46,743 nucleotides of DNA from Pedobacter sp. Leaf194 (GTDB lineage Bacteria > Bacteroidota > Bacteroidia > Sphingobacteriales > Sphingobacteriaceae): the NCBI RefSeq assembly GCF_001423945.1, contig NZ_LMPU01000004.1, positions 1-46,743 of the forward strand, written 5' to 3'. A program made the translations under genes and the position numbers. Of the stretch, positions 17,411 through 25,698 are shown piece by piece. The first letter of the stretch is position 1; every line of letters starts with the position of its first letter. The notes beneath the pieces are model-generated. The model ran no database searches. It was not told the origin of the DNA and saw only the letters and a program-made list of their open reading frames with translations.

Positions 17411-18883
17411 ATGTTAAAGCAACACCTACAACAAAAATTATTACAGAAATTATCTCCGCAACAAATACAGTTTATCAAATTGTTGCAGGTGCCAACAGTT
17501 GCTTTAGACACAAGGGTAAAAGAAGAACTTGAAGAAAATCCGGCGTTGGAAGATCCAAGTTTAATGACAGCAGATGAGCCAAAAGGTGAATACGATGACT
17601 TAAATGATGGTCCTGACGATTATGAGAAATCATCAGAAGATACCAGCATGGATGAGTTTAATGTAGATGATTATCTTCAGGACGATAATACGAATGATTA
17701 CAGCACCAGCTATAACAATGGTGATGATGATGAAGAAAAGAAGGAAACACCCATCGCTATAGAAAGCACTTTTTTTGAAAGTTTACAAGAGCAATTAGAC
17801 TTAATTCCACTCTCCGACCAGGATTTTATCATTGGAAAACAAATTATTGGCAGTTTAGACGATGATGGCTACCTACGCCGGCCGCTAAGCTCTATGATTG
17901 ATGATTTAGCCTTTTCGCAGAACGTTATGGTTGAGGAAGAGGATGTATTAGAAATGTTAAGACTAATCCAGAGTTTCGACCCTCCGGGCATTGGGGCGAG
18001 AGATTTAAAAGAATGCTTATTAATACAGCTGAAAAGGAAAGATGCAGGCAACCCGATTATTGTAAAAGCAATGAATGTTGTCGAAAATTATTTAGACGAA
18101 TTTACAAGGAAACACTACGATAAATTAGAGAAAAGCTTAGGCCTTGACAGTGAGGAATTAAAAGAAGTTGTAAATGAGATACTTCGTTTAAACCCAAAAC
18201 CCGGTGATGCCAATCAGGTAACCACCAAACAAATGCAAATCATTCCCGATTTCCACATCAGCAATAATGATGGTGTGTTAATTTTGACTTTGAATTCTAA
18301 AAATGCGCCTGAACTTAAAGTTAGCCGTTCTTATCAGGAAATGTTCGAGCATTACGATAAAGCATCTTCAAAAGATAAAAAGCTAAAGGAAGCCGTGCAG
18401 TTTGTAAAACAAAAGCTTGATTCTGCGAAATGGTTTATAGATGCAATAAAACAGAGGCAGCAAACGCTGTTAAAAACCATGAATGCGATTATGCATTACC
18501 AGTACGAATATTTTTTAACAGCAGATGAGCGTAAAATGCGCCCAATGATTTTGAAAGATATTGCTGACAAAATAGACATGGATATTTCGACTGTTTCCAG
18601 GGTTGCAAATTCGAAATATGTGCAAACAGAATTTGGAACCTTCTTATTAAAATCTTTTTTCTCTGAAGCAATTCAAACTGAAAACGGAGAGGAAGTATCA
18701 AACAAAGAGGTTAAAAAAATACTCGAAGATTGTATCGGCAATGAAGACAAACGTAAGCCACTTGCTGATGAAAAGCTTACTGAAATTTTGAAAGACCGTG
18801 GTTACAACATTGCCCGGAGAACTGTTGCCAAATACCGTGAGCAAATGAACATTCCGGTAGCCCGGTTGAGGAAGGAACTTTAG
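17411..18883 (+). CDS. rpoN: RNA polymerase sigma-54 factor
   Basis: A 490-residue sigma-54. The glutamine/leucine-rich region I is at the N-terminus (LQQKLLQKLSPQQIQFIKLL), an acidic region II spans about 45-115, and the core-binding domain covers about 115-330. The helix-turn-helix contains DIADKIDMDISTVSRVANSK, and the signature RpoN box ARRTVAKYRE is at 468-477. The factor requires AAA+ activators to melt promoters with -24/-12 elements; none is encoded in this window. Its targets are unknown here. Confidence 0.97.
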   Translation: MLKQHLQQKLLQKLSPQQIQFIKLLQVPTVALDTRVKEELEENPALEDPSLMTADEPKGEYDDLNDGPDDYEKSSEDTSMDEFNVDDYLQDDNTNDYSTSYNNGDDDEEKKETPIAIESTFFESLQEQLDLIPLSDQDFIIGKQIIGSLDDDGYLRRPLSSMIDDLAFSQNVMVEEEDVLEMLRLIQSFDPPGIGARDLKECLLIQLKRKDAGNPIIVKAMNVVENYLDEFTRKHYDKLEKSLGLDSEELKEVVNEILRLNPKPGDANQVTTKQMQIIPDFHISNNDGVLILTLNSKNAPELKVSRSYQEMFEHYDKASSKDKKLKEAVQFVKQKLDSAKWFIDAIKQRQQTLLKTMNAIMHYQYEYFLTADERKMRPMILKDIADKIDMDISTVSRVANSKYVQTEFGTFLLKSFFSEAIQTENGEEVSNKEVKKILEDCIGNEDKRKPLADEKLTEILKDRGYNIARRTVAKYREQMNIPVARLRKEL

Positions 18884-18901
18884 GCTTTTTGGTTTGTTTT
18901 A

Positions 18902-19918
18902 CTACCACATTTTAATGTACGATGGTACTTTGTAGATGTTGTTAAGCAAAAGCCCCAAAACAATTTCATGACTGCCGTTGCTTACCGTGTTTAATTCTGA
19001 CGTGGTAAAATCATAAGAATAAGTAAGGTTAACCATTTTACCAATGTTGAACCCGGCCATAGCAGCAAATGAGTCATCTCTTCTGTAGCTTCCGCCCAAC
19101 CAAAGCTTATCTTTAAAGGCTATCTTCAGATTCAGATCGTAAGAAACAGGCGAGGGCTGTACGTACTTAACCATTACAGAAGGAATTGCCGCAATCTGAT
19201 CATCCAAAAAGAATTTATAACCAGCTGTTGCGAAGAAATGTGGCACCTCCTTCCCAAGATTGTAATTATCTGAATTGGTAAAGTTTAGGCGTTGTCCTAA
19301 AACCTGTTGTGCAGAAATACCGGCGAACACCCTCGCCCCGTATAACCAGATGCCAATACTCAAGTCGGGCTTTAGCTGGCTCACAATTGCATTAGAAAGC
19401 GCCGGATCGGTTTGGCTATCAGGAAAAGTTAATGCATTAACATCAAGCTTAATGCTGGATACACCGGCAGCAGCGCCAACCGATAAATTAAAGGAATTGC
19501 TAAGCTGCAAATGATAAGCATAAGTCAGGTTTGCGTCCAAACGCGACAAAGGCCCTGCTTTATCCTGAACAACCGTAACACCCATACCATGATGCGCTGG
19601 CGATGAAGTATAATTTTGTGTGTAATTTCTATCCATTGGATCACCGGTTTGCTCGGGGAACGAGGTTAAAGCATTACTCCAAAGGTGGTTGTCGCCGAGC
19701 GCCCAATGTGCTGATACGAATGAAGTTTGCGGCGCATCGGTAATGCCCGACCATTGTTTCCTGAAACCAGCCTTAAAATCAATATAATTTTCGATTCCCG
19801 ATAGTGCCGGGTTAAGCAGATATTGATTGAATATGTATTGCGTGTATTGCGGCTTCTGCTGAGCAGACAACTTAAAACAAACAAAACAAGTCAGGAAAAT
19901 TATCGTATATTTTTTCAA
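18902..19918 (-). CDS. PorP/SprF family type IX secretion system membrane protein
   Basis: A 338-residue outer-membrane protein with a signal peptide (MKKYTIIFLTCFVCFKLSAQ) and the family start QKPQYTQYIFNQYLLNPALSG. It continues with FRKQWSGITDAP and a barrel of amphipathic strands. PorP/SprF proteins work with the T9SS, and SprF-type partners are needed for secretion of cargo with type B C-terminal domains. The gene is two bases downstream of a large gene carrying just such a domain, so it is very likely the dedicated partner of that cargo. Confidence 0.93.
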   Translation of the reverse strand: MKKYTIIFLTCFVCFKLSAQQKPQYTQYIFNQYLLNPALSGIENYIDFKAGFRKQWSGITDAPQTSFVSAHWALGDNHLWSNALTSFPEQTGDPMDRNYTQNYTSSPAHHGMGVTVVQDKAGPLSRLDANLTYAYHLQLSNSFNLSVGAAAGVSSIKLDVNALTFPDSQTDPALSNAIVSQLKPDLSIGIWLYGARVFAGISAQQVLGQRLNFTNSDNYNLGKEVPHFFATAGYKFFLDDQIAAIPSVMVKYVQPSPVSYDLNLKIAFKDKLWLGGSYRRDDSFAAMAGFNIGKMVNLTYSYDFTTSELNTVSNGSHEIVLGLLLNNIYKVPSYIKMW

Positions 19919-19920
19919 TT

Positions 19921-22900
19921 TTATCGAATTATAGTTAAGGGTCCGGTTACTGTTTTTCTGCCATTTCGTGGATTGATAAGGTAGTAATAAACGCCAACAG
20001 GCAAGGGCTCATTTTGATAATTTCCATCGAATGGGGTCTTATATCCATTACTAAAGAAAACCCGCATGCCGTTTCTGTTAAATACTTCTACCGTAGCCTT
20101 TGGGTAGCTTTCCAAATATTTTACCGTCCAAAGGTCGTTAACACCATCGCCATTTGGCGTAAAGGAGTTTGGCGGAACCAAGGCTTGCAAAACCTTCACT
20201 GTTACCGGCACAATTACGCTACAGCCATCACTAGTGGTGGCAGTAAGTTGATAATTAGTATCCTTTTCAGGCGATGCAACCGGATTTAGTACATTATCAT
20301 GATCAAGGCCGAGCGATGGCGACCATTTATAAGTTAACATCGAACCCTCTGCAACTGCTGGGATGGTAACCTGACCGCCGGCAAGAATGTAGAGGGTTGC
20401 CCCCGCATCTGCAGTTGGAGATTTATAAACGTTTATGGTTTTGGTTATCGATTCCGTGCAACCACTTGTTGGAACGAAAGTGTACGTAATTAAATGCTGA
20501 CCAACATCTACAGACTTTGGATTGAAATTTCCCTCTGCGTCTACCCCTTCTCCCGAGTAAGTTCCCGTTCCTGAAATCAGCGAAGTTTCTCTAGCCTGAT
20601 TAATAACGACTGACCCATCATTTTGGCAGGCTGCCGGGATATCAGCGAACTCCAATATTGGCGAAGGCTTAAGCTCAATAACTTTTGATGTTTCCAGGAA
20701 ACAAGTTTCGCCAGAGTACGCAACGAGGCGAATGGTAAAATTCCGGTTTGCGTTACCACCAAAAGGACGATAAGTTAAGTGGATATCATCTGCTTTGGGG
20801 TAGTTTATTATGATTGGTGGCAGATTAGGATTCGCCGCAAAATCCTGATAAATTTCGATTTTAGTAATTAAGCCGGAAACCGCTACAGAGAGATTGTTTA
20901 TTACAACATCCTTGTTGCTGCATAAATTATTTTCATTCTGAATAGAGAAATCTGCAACCCGAACCTGGCCATTTACCGTAAAAACTTTTGAAGTTGTAGT
21001 TTCGCAACCGTTCTCATTTTTAATTTTGAGTGTGATGGTATAATCGCCTGCTGCTGAAAAAGTGTGCTTTCCATCCATATCGGTGGATTTGTTAGCAGGC
21101 GAATTTGGGTCGCCAAAATTCCATTCGTAAGTTAGGCCATTGCTGCTGCCGCTGATATTTTTGGATGTATTTGTAAACTTCGCTAAACCATCAGCAAAGC
21201 AAACCGCCGGCGTGGTAAAATCGGCAACCGGCAAATCAGTCACTAATACATTTTGGGTGTAAGCAGCACTTACACAACCTTCTGCCGAAGTCGTTATTAA
21301 CGAAACCGTATAACTTCCTGTTGCTTTGTATTGATAGGCGAACGGCGCTTTTGTAGATTTATCAATTTTGGTTCCATCTCCAAAATCCCAACTCCAGTTT
21401 ACAATTGTGTTTGGACTTTGCGCAACGCTTATCGTAGAGTTGTCCGCTACTACATAATCAGTATTTATGCAGGTATTTAGTGATGCCGTGAAGTTTGACA
21501 CCGGCAACGGGTTGATTTTAATCGATTTAATAAACGGGTCAGAATAGCAACCAGTTCCGGATTTAACAGCTAAACTCACTTTATATGATCCCTCTTTTGC
21601 GTAAGCGTGTTTAGGATTTTGCTCAGGGGAAGTAGTTCCATCGCCGAAATCCCAAGCCCAGCCCGTTACCGCGAAATCTACGGAGTTTGATAGGCTTTTG
21701 TCTGTAAAAGCAATTTCAGACTTTGCACAGCTACTAGCCGCGACATCGAAATTTGAAGTCGGCAAATCATATATTGTAAAAATATAATTGGTTTCGAGAT
21801 CGCCGTTTTGGCAGCTGGTTTCATTGTTGGGAACATGAGCAATTACATTTAACTTATGGTCGCCGGCAACAGAATAGATCTTATCAGCAGGGTATTTGTA
21901 GGTGTAAAAGGTTTGCCCGTTTATTACTTTTACTTCTGGTGCATCCGTCGTTTCAATGGCCGGTTCCGCATCTAAAGTCCATGTAATTTTATCGGGTTTG
22001 TAAGGTAAATTTATCTTAAAACTGGCCTTCGAATTAATGCAACCATTCTGACTTTCTTCTTTATTTGCTTCGTTAATAACAGTTAAATAATTATTCGAGG
22101 AAAGGTTCGTCCCGGCAGAATAAGAGTAAGATTCAGCCTGGCCAAAGCCGTAGGCAATTGCATTAAATCCATCATCGGCATTTAACGTTAAGCTTTTAAA
22201 AGTAGAATTATTTGAAGTTCCTGTTACGGGAATCTGATTAAAAGAGTACAATGAATTGCCGATTACCGGTTGCCACGGTGTTGCAGGCGCAACGCCGTCT
22301 ACCTTAAATGTTGAAGATTTACTAGTTAACATCAACACATTGATATATCTCTCGGTAATATTTTGAAGCGTTGACGAAAAAACGGTTATCGTTTTAATGT
22401 TAAACTCTACTGGATTTAACATAACCATTTCCGGGTCGCCGATTGTTTGTACGCCTACCGCCGAAGAACATCCCTGTGTTAATGAATATTGAGCAACACT
22501 TATCAGCTTATCGGCCGTAACAAAAGTAGATTCAGTAAGCTGTTCGCTCTCAATAAATTGCCCTTTGTTTATGGTGTAAGTTTGTCCGTTGTAGGTTACC
22601 TTGGTATTATCATCCTGAGCCAGAATCCTGAGTATATACTTTCTTTTCGCAAAAGGCACGATCCCATAATTTCTCCCCCAGCTAACCGTTGGATATAATT
22701 GTTGAAACAAAGGATCTTGTGAACCGGTGCAGGCAATCGAGATAACCGACGTTCCTGAAAAAGCAGCAAATCTTTTACAAGAGGATGTTGATGGATCAGT
22801 TTCGACGAAAACACCAGTCAAATCATCGGAACCAGAGATATATTCATAAACATCGCCTGTTTTGAGCAGCTTAATTGTTTTAACGCCGCCGGTTTTTTCA

Positions 22901-23415
22901 TGTAATAAAACAGTTGTATTGTCTTCTACAGCAACAATCGCCAGAAAATTATTCCCATTTGCACTTTGAGTGTAATTCATGGAGTAATACGTTTGGCCTA
23001 ACGTTTCATAGGGTAAAATCAATGAAGCGGCAGACCTGGCGTTACCGTAAATATGTGTATACGCAGAAACCTTTGGCATACCATCTTTAACTTTAATATG
23101 GATGCCTCTATTAACAAGATTAGTATTCGATTCGGTCAAATCAACATAGGCGTTACTTCTTGGTACATCAAAGCGGATTGCAGTATTTGCAATAATCGCT
23201 TTAGTTTCAGACCATGTGCCACAACTTACCGTAACCTCTGATGCAGATTTAGAAGTTACAAATACTGCAAGATTTGCCAACGCACCGCCGCTAGGCACAT
23301 GTGTAGGAAACACGGACCAAAAGTCAGTTCCCTCGTTGGAAACATTTTGTCCAAAGGTTTTATTGGCTAGAGAGAATAATAGTATAGTAAAAACTAAAAA
23401 AGCAGCCCTTTTCAT
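19921..23415 (-). CDS. T9SS-secreted PKD-repeat surface protein with gliding-motility-type C-terminal domain
   Basis: A 1164-residue exported protein. A signal peptide (MKRAAFLVFTILLFSLANKT, ending FGQ) leads into a roughly 450-residue region resembling the IgGFc-binding N-terminal family (GTDFWSVFPTHVP at the start). PKD-like repeats follow at about 587 (WDFGDGTTSPEQNPKHAY), 677 (WDFGDGTKID) and 767 (WNFGDPNSP). The last 80 residues form the gliding motility-associated CHU_C/type B domain (FTPNGDGVNDLW ... VEVFNRNGMRVFFSNGY ... PLPVGVYYYLI), the T9SS export signal. The protein is probably displayed on or released from the cell surface and may bind polymers or other cells; a specific ligand cannot be named. 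The frame is open 31 codons further upstream; the signal peptide fixes the start at 23415. A 13-bp inverted repeat lies 36-69 bases before the ATG. Confidence 0.92.
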   Translation of the reverse strand: MKRAAFLVFTILLFSLANKTFGQNVSNEGTDFWSVFPTHVPSGGALANLAVFVTSKSASEVTVSCGTWSETKAIIANTAIRFDVPRSNAYVDLTESNTNLVNRGIHIKVKDGMPKVSAYTHIYGNARSAASLILPYETLGQTYYSMNYTQSANGNNFLAIVAVEDNTTVLLHEKTGGVKTIKLLKTGDVYEYISGSDDLTGVFVETDPSTSSCKRFAAFSGTSVISIACTGSQDPLFQQLYPTVSWGRNYGIVPFAKRKYILRILAQDDNTKVTYNGQTYTINKGQFIESEQLTESTFVTADKLISVAQYSLTQGCSSAVGVQTIGDPEMVMLNPVEFNIKTITVFSSTLQNITERYINVLMLTSKSSTFKVDGVAPATPWQPVIGNSLYSFNQIPVTGTSNNSTFKSLTLNADDGFNAIAYGFGQAESYSYSAGTNLSSNNYLTVINEANKEESQNGCINSKASFKINLPYKPDKITWTLDAEPAIETTDAPEVKVINGQTFYTYKYPADKIYSVAGDHKLNVIAHVPNNETSCQNGDLETNYIFTIYDLPTSNFDVAASSCAKSEIAFTDKSLSNSVDFAVTGWAWDFGDGTTSPEQNPKHAYAKEGSYKVSLAVKSGTGCYSDPFIKSIKINPLPVSNFTASLNTCINTDYVVADNSTISVAQSPNTIVNWSWDFGDGTKIDKSTKAPFAYQYKATGSYTVSLITTSAEGCVSAAYTQNVLVTDLPVADFTTPAVCFADGLAKFTNTSKNISGSSNGLTYEWNFGDPNSPANKSTDMDGKHTFSAAGDYTITLKIKNENGCETTTSKVFTVNGQVRVADFSIQNENNLCSNKDVVINNLSVAVSGLITKIEIYQDFAANPNLPPIIINYPKADDIHLTYRPFGGNANRNFTIRLVAYSGETCFLETSKVIELKPSPILEFADIPAACQNDGSVVINQARETSLISGTGTYSGEGVDAEGNFNPKSVDVGQHLITYTFVPTSGCTESITKTINVYKSPTADAGATLYILAGGQVTIPAVAEGSMLTYKWSPSLGLDHDNVLNPVASPEKDTNYQLTATTSDGCSVIVPVTVKVLQALVPPNSFTPNGDGVNDLWTVKYLESYPKATVEVFNRNGMRVFFSNGYKTPFDGNYQNEPLPVGVYYYLINPRNGRKTVTGPLTIIR

Positions 23416-23450
23416 AGCTACTAATTTGATTCGGAGATAATTTGCATTTC

Positions 23451-23484
23451 TTCTTAAATAGTAAGGCAATATACTATTTAAGAA
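23451..23484. promoter_or_regulatory. Perfect 13-bp inverted repeat upstream of T9SS cargo gene
   Basis: TTCTTAAATAGTA, an eight-base spacer, then TACTATTTAAGAA, with no mismatch. It lies 36-69 bases before the ATG of the 1164-residue surface protein on the minus strand. It could be an operator for a dimeric regulator or an RNA hairpin in the leader. No T-run follows, so it is not a terminator. Confidence 0.55.
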
Positions 23485-23707
23485 CATAGAAGAAAAGACG
23501 AGAGGCAAAAATTAACGTTTTTTCATCAATGAATTTACATTTGATGTAATAAAACAGCAGGTTGATGTAAAATTATTTTGTTGCCGAAAATGATTTACTA
23601 CTAATTGTTAGAAATCTGAATGTTGTAAAACATCATCTGCAGGCACATAATTAAATTGATGCCGACAAACCAAAAGAAAGATAGGCTTTAAATTTAGTTA
23701 CAATAAG

Positions 23708-23896
23708 CTATTCGGTCTTATCATCCACATCTTCTTCATTTTGAAACTTTTCGGAAAATAGTTTCGCCTTTTCATCTGCATCAACATCATTGTGATGCGC
23801 CGGTTCAAGATTTTCTTCCAACCGGTCGTTCCAATCATCTAATTTAGTTTCCGGGTTATTTTGTGGCCTATTCATTTTGCTTTTAGACGTTTCCAT
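23708..23896 (-). CDS. Small acidic hypothetical protein
   Basis: A 62-residue, highly charged, probably unstructured protein (METSKSKMNRPQNNPETKLD at the start, ending DVDDKTE). It has no membrane segment, signal or recognised domain. An alternative start is the internal methionine seven codons later. The composition is coherent with a real small protein of Sphingobacteriaceae rather than random frame, but evidence is limited. It sits between the HD-domain gene and the T9SS cargo, all on the minus strand. Confidence 0.5.
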   Translation of the reverse strand: METSKSKMNRPQNNPETKLDDWNDRLEENLEPAHHNDVDADEKAKLFSEKFQNEEDVDDKTE

Positions 23897-23983
23897 GTGC
23901 AGGATTTTAACTAGAAACATCTACAATTACGATAATGTTTTCCATCAGATAATTATTAGCTAAAAGCAATAACAGGAAAATTA

Positions 23984-24838
23984 TTAAGCCAATAAGGCGT
24001 TTAAAGTCCTGGCCTTAACTTTTGGCACCGCTCCATGCCTGATAAATTCACCAACACCTTTTAATTGTTTTATAGCTTTTATGGCACTGTATCCAAAAGA
24101 GTGACTCCTTATCTTGTTTAATAACATCGTATCAGTTTTAAATAAATCACCTTCGGTTAATACCCCCTTAACAATTAATTCCTTAATCAGTTCAGCCATT
24201 TTACCATTCGCGTATAAATAAAGCGGCAACCTGAAAAACTCTTCGTTAAGCTTAATAAAGGTTTCATTAATCCATAATACCTCTGCCTGATTATTAACTG
24301 CAATTCGCCCTTCATTAAGTACCACCGCCGCTAAAAAAGTTTTTGCTTTTTGCCTTGAGATAATCCCAGCGTAAATGCCATCTCTTAACGTATAATCTAA
24401 CCTATCTGCACAAAGCAAGGGCAAAGGCTGCTCTAAAATCTCGAACTTCCCGTACAAAATCTCATTTACGTCATATCCATATTTCCTTAAAACATCAGGT
24501 ATCTCAGATTTGTATAACACCTCGGCAAATACCTTCTCGTGGAAATCTTCATCAGCATTTTCAAATACATAATCGCCAACGTGAGAGAACGCGGTGTGCG
24601 ACACATCATGAAGCAAACCCGCTATTTGTTCGAGTTCGGAACCTCCAAGTTTCTTGATCAGCATGGCAACGCCAATTGCATGCTCCAACCGGGTATGACA
24701 GATGTCTGGATTAACCAGAAATATTGCACCGCTCTGATGAATACCCGCCAACCTTTTCAGCGCATCTGTTTCCAGGAGTGCCGCAAAAACCGCCGAAAAT
24801 TCCATTTTCCCATAGAGCATATCATTAAGTTCAATCAT
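23984..24838 (-). CDS. HD-domain phosphohydrolase
   Basis: A 284-residue HD-superfamily enzyme of the dGTPase-like/YdhJ type. Metal-binding residues appear in order: HTRLEHAIGV (about 48-57), LLHDVSHTAFSH (75-86), and the aspartate of CADRLDYTLRDG (about 142-153). The protein should hydrolyse a phosphate ester of a nucleotide, but the substrate cannot be read from sequence. It is divergent from the TetR-family regulator gene, with two palindromes in the space between. Confidence 0.85.
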   Translation of the reverse strand: MIELNDMLYGKMEFSAVFAALLETDALKRLAGIHQSGAIFLVNPDICHTRLEHAIGVAMLIKKLGGSELEQIAGLLHDVSHTAFSHVGDYVFENADEDFHEKVFAEVLYKSEIPDVLRKYGYDVNEILYGKFEILEQPLPLLCADRLDYTLRDGIYAGIISRQKAKTFLAAVVLNEGRIAVNNQAEVLWINETFIKLNEEFFRLPLYLYANGKMAELIKELIVKGVLTEGDLFKTDTMLLNKIRSHSFGYSAIKAIKQLKGVGEFIRHGAVPKVKARTLNALLA

Positions 24839-24935
24839 GTCAGTTTCGTTAAATAACTTATAATTATACTAATTTTTTTAGTTTTATAAGGCAGTTGATA
24901 AAACTAAATAACTATAGATTTTAGCCAGAAAACCA

Positions 24936-24956
24936 ACTTTCAAATATTTTGAAAGT
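24936..24956. promoter_or_regulatory. Perfect 9-bp inverted repeat in divergent intergenic region
   Basis: ACTTTCAAA-TAT-TTTGAAAGT, a 21-bp palindrome between the divergent HD gene and the tetR-type gene. The size and compact symmetry suit a dimeric repressor, and the neighbouring TetR-family protein is the obvious candidate. An RNA hairpin with a three-base loop is the alternative. Confidence 0.5.
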
Positions 24957-25006
24957 GATTATTACATTAACATGATTAACAAATTACTGCTTAGAAAAAC
25001 AAGGAT

Positions 25007-25025
25007 ATGATATTAACGTTATCAT
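25007..25025. promoter_or_regulatory. Second palindrome, at the tetR-type gene promoter
   Basis: ATGATA-N7-TATCAT, ending 16 bases before the start codon of the TetR-family gene. It overlaps a near-consensus -7 box (TATCATTG, 25020-25027), so a bound protein would block transcription. Autoregulation is inferred. Confidence 0.4.
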
Positions 25026-25041
25026 TGTAAAAAACAGCTAT

Positions 25042-25695
25042 ATGGCAACTGCTCAACAAATTCGTACTGCTTATCTTGATTATGTTTTAACAAACAATGA
25101 AAAACCTAAATCGGTTTACAGTTTCACCAAAAAACTTAAAATAACCGAAGCAGATTTTTACCAGTTTTATGCTTCTTTTGAAAGCATAGAAAAGAACATC
25201 TGGTTTGAGTTAACGTTCGAAACAATCAATACCATTAAGCAGCAGGAAGTTTGGCTTCAGTATTCCTCAAGAGAAAAAATGCTTTCCTTTTTCTACAGCT
25301 ACGCAGAAAATTTAAAAAACCAGCGCAGCTTCATAATTTATAGCTTAAAGAATTATAAAGGGAAGTTCTCTACGCCAAATGTACTGGCCGGGGTTAAACC
25401 AATTTTTGAAAACTTTGCAGAAGAAATCATCAATGAAGGTTTAGAAAATGGTGAACTTGCCGAGCGTCGCTTTCTAAGCAAAAGGTATAAGGATGCTTTA
25501 TGGATTCAATTTGCATTTATTCTTAATTTTTGGATAAATGATGATAGTGACGGTTTCGAAAAAACGGATGAGGCCATCGAAAAAGGGATTAATGTAACTT
25601 TTGATTTGTTTCAACACTCTCCTATCGACAATTTATTTGAGTACGGAAAATTTCTAAGTAGAAACGGGCAGTTTAAAGAGCGTATGGGGTTTTAA
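25042..25695 (+). CDS. TetR-family transcriptional regulator
   Basis: A 217-residue protein. The N-terminal 50 residues fit a TetR helix-turn-helix (TAYLDYVLTNNEKPKSVYSF, then TKKLKITEADFYQFYASFES), although divergent from the classical signature. The remainder is an all-helical ligand/dimerisation domain. The next gene, an AarF-type kinase, begins three bases after the stop, so they form an operon. The regulator probably controls this pair through the palindromes upstream. Its ligand is unknown. Confidence 0.8.
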   Translation: MATAQQIRTAYLDYVLTNNEKPKSVYSFTKKLKITEADFYQFYASFESIEKNIWFELTFETINTIKQQEVWLQYSSREKMLSFFYSYAENLKNQRSFIIYSLKNYKGKFSTPNVLAGVKPIFENFAEEIINEGLENGELAERRFLSKRYKDALWIQFAFILNFWINDDSDGFEKTDEAIEKGINVTFDLFQHSPIDNLFEYGKFLSRNGQFKERMGF

Positions 25696-25698
25696 TTG

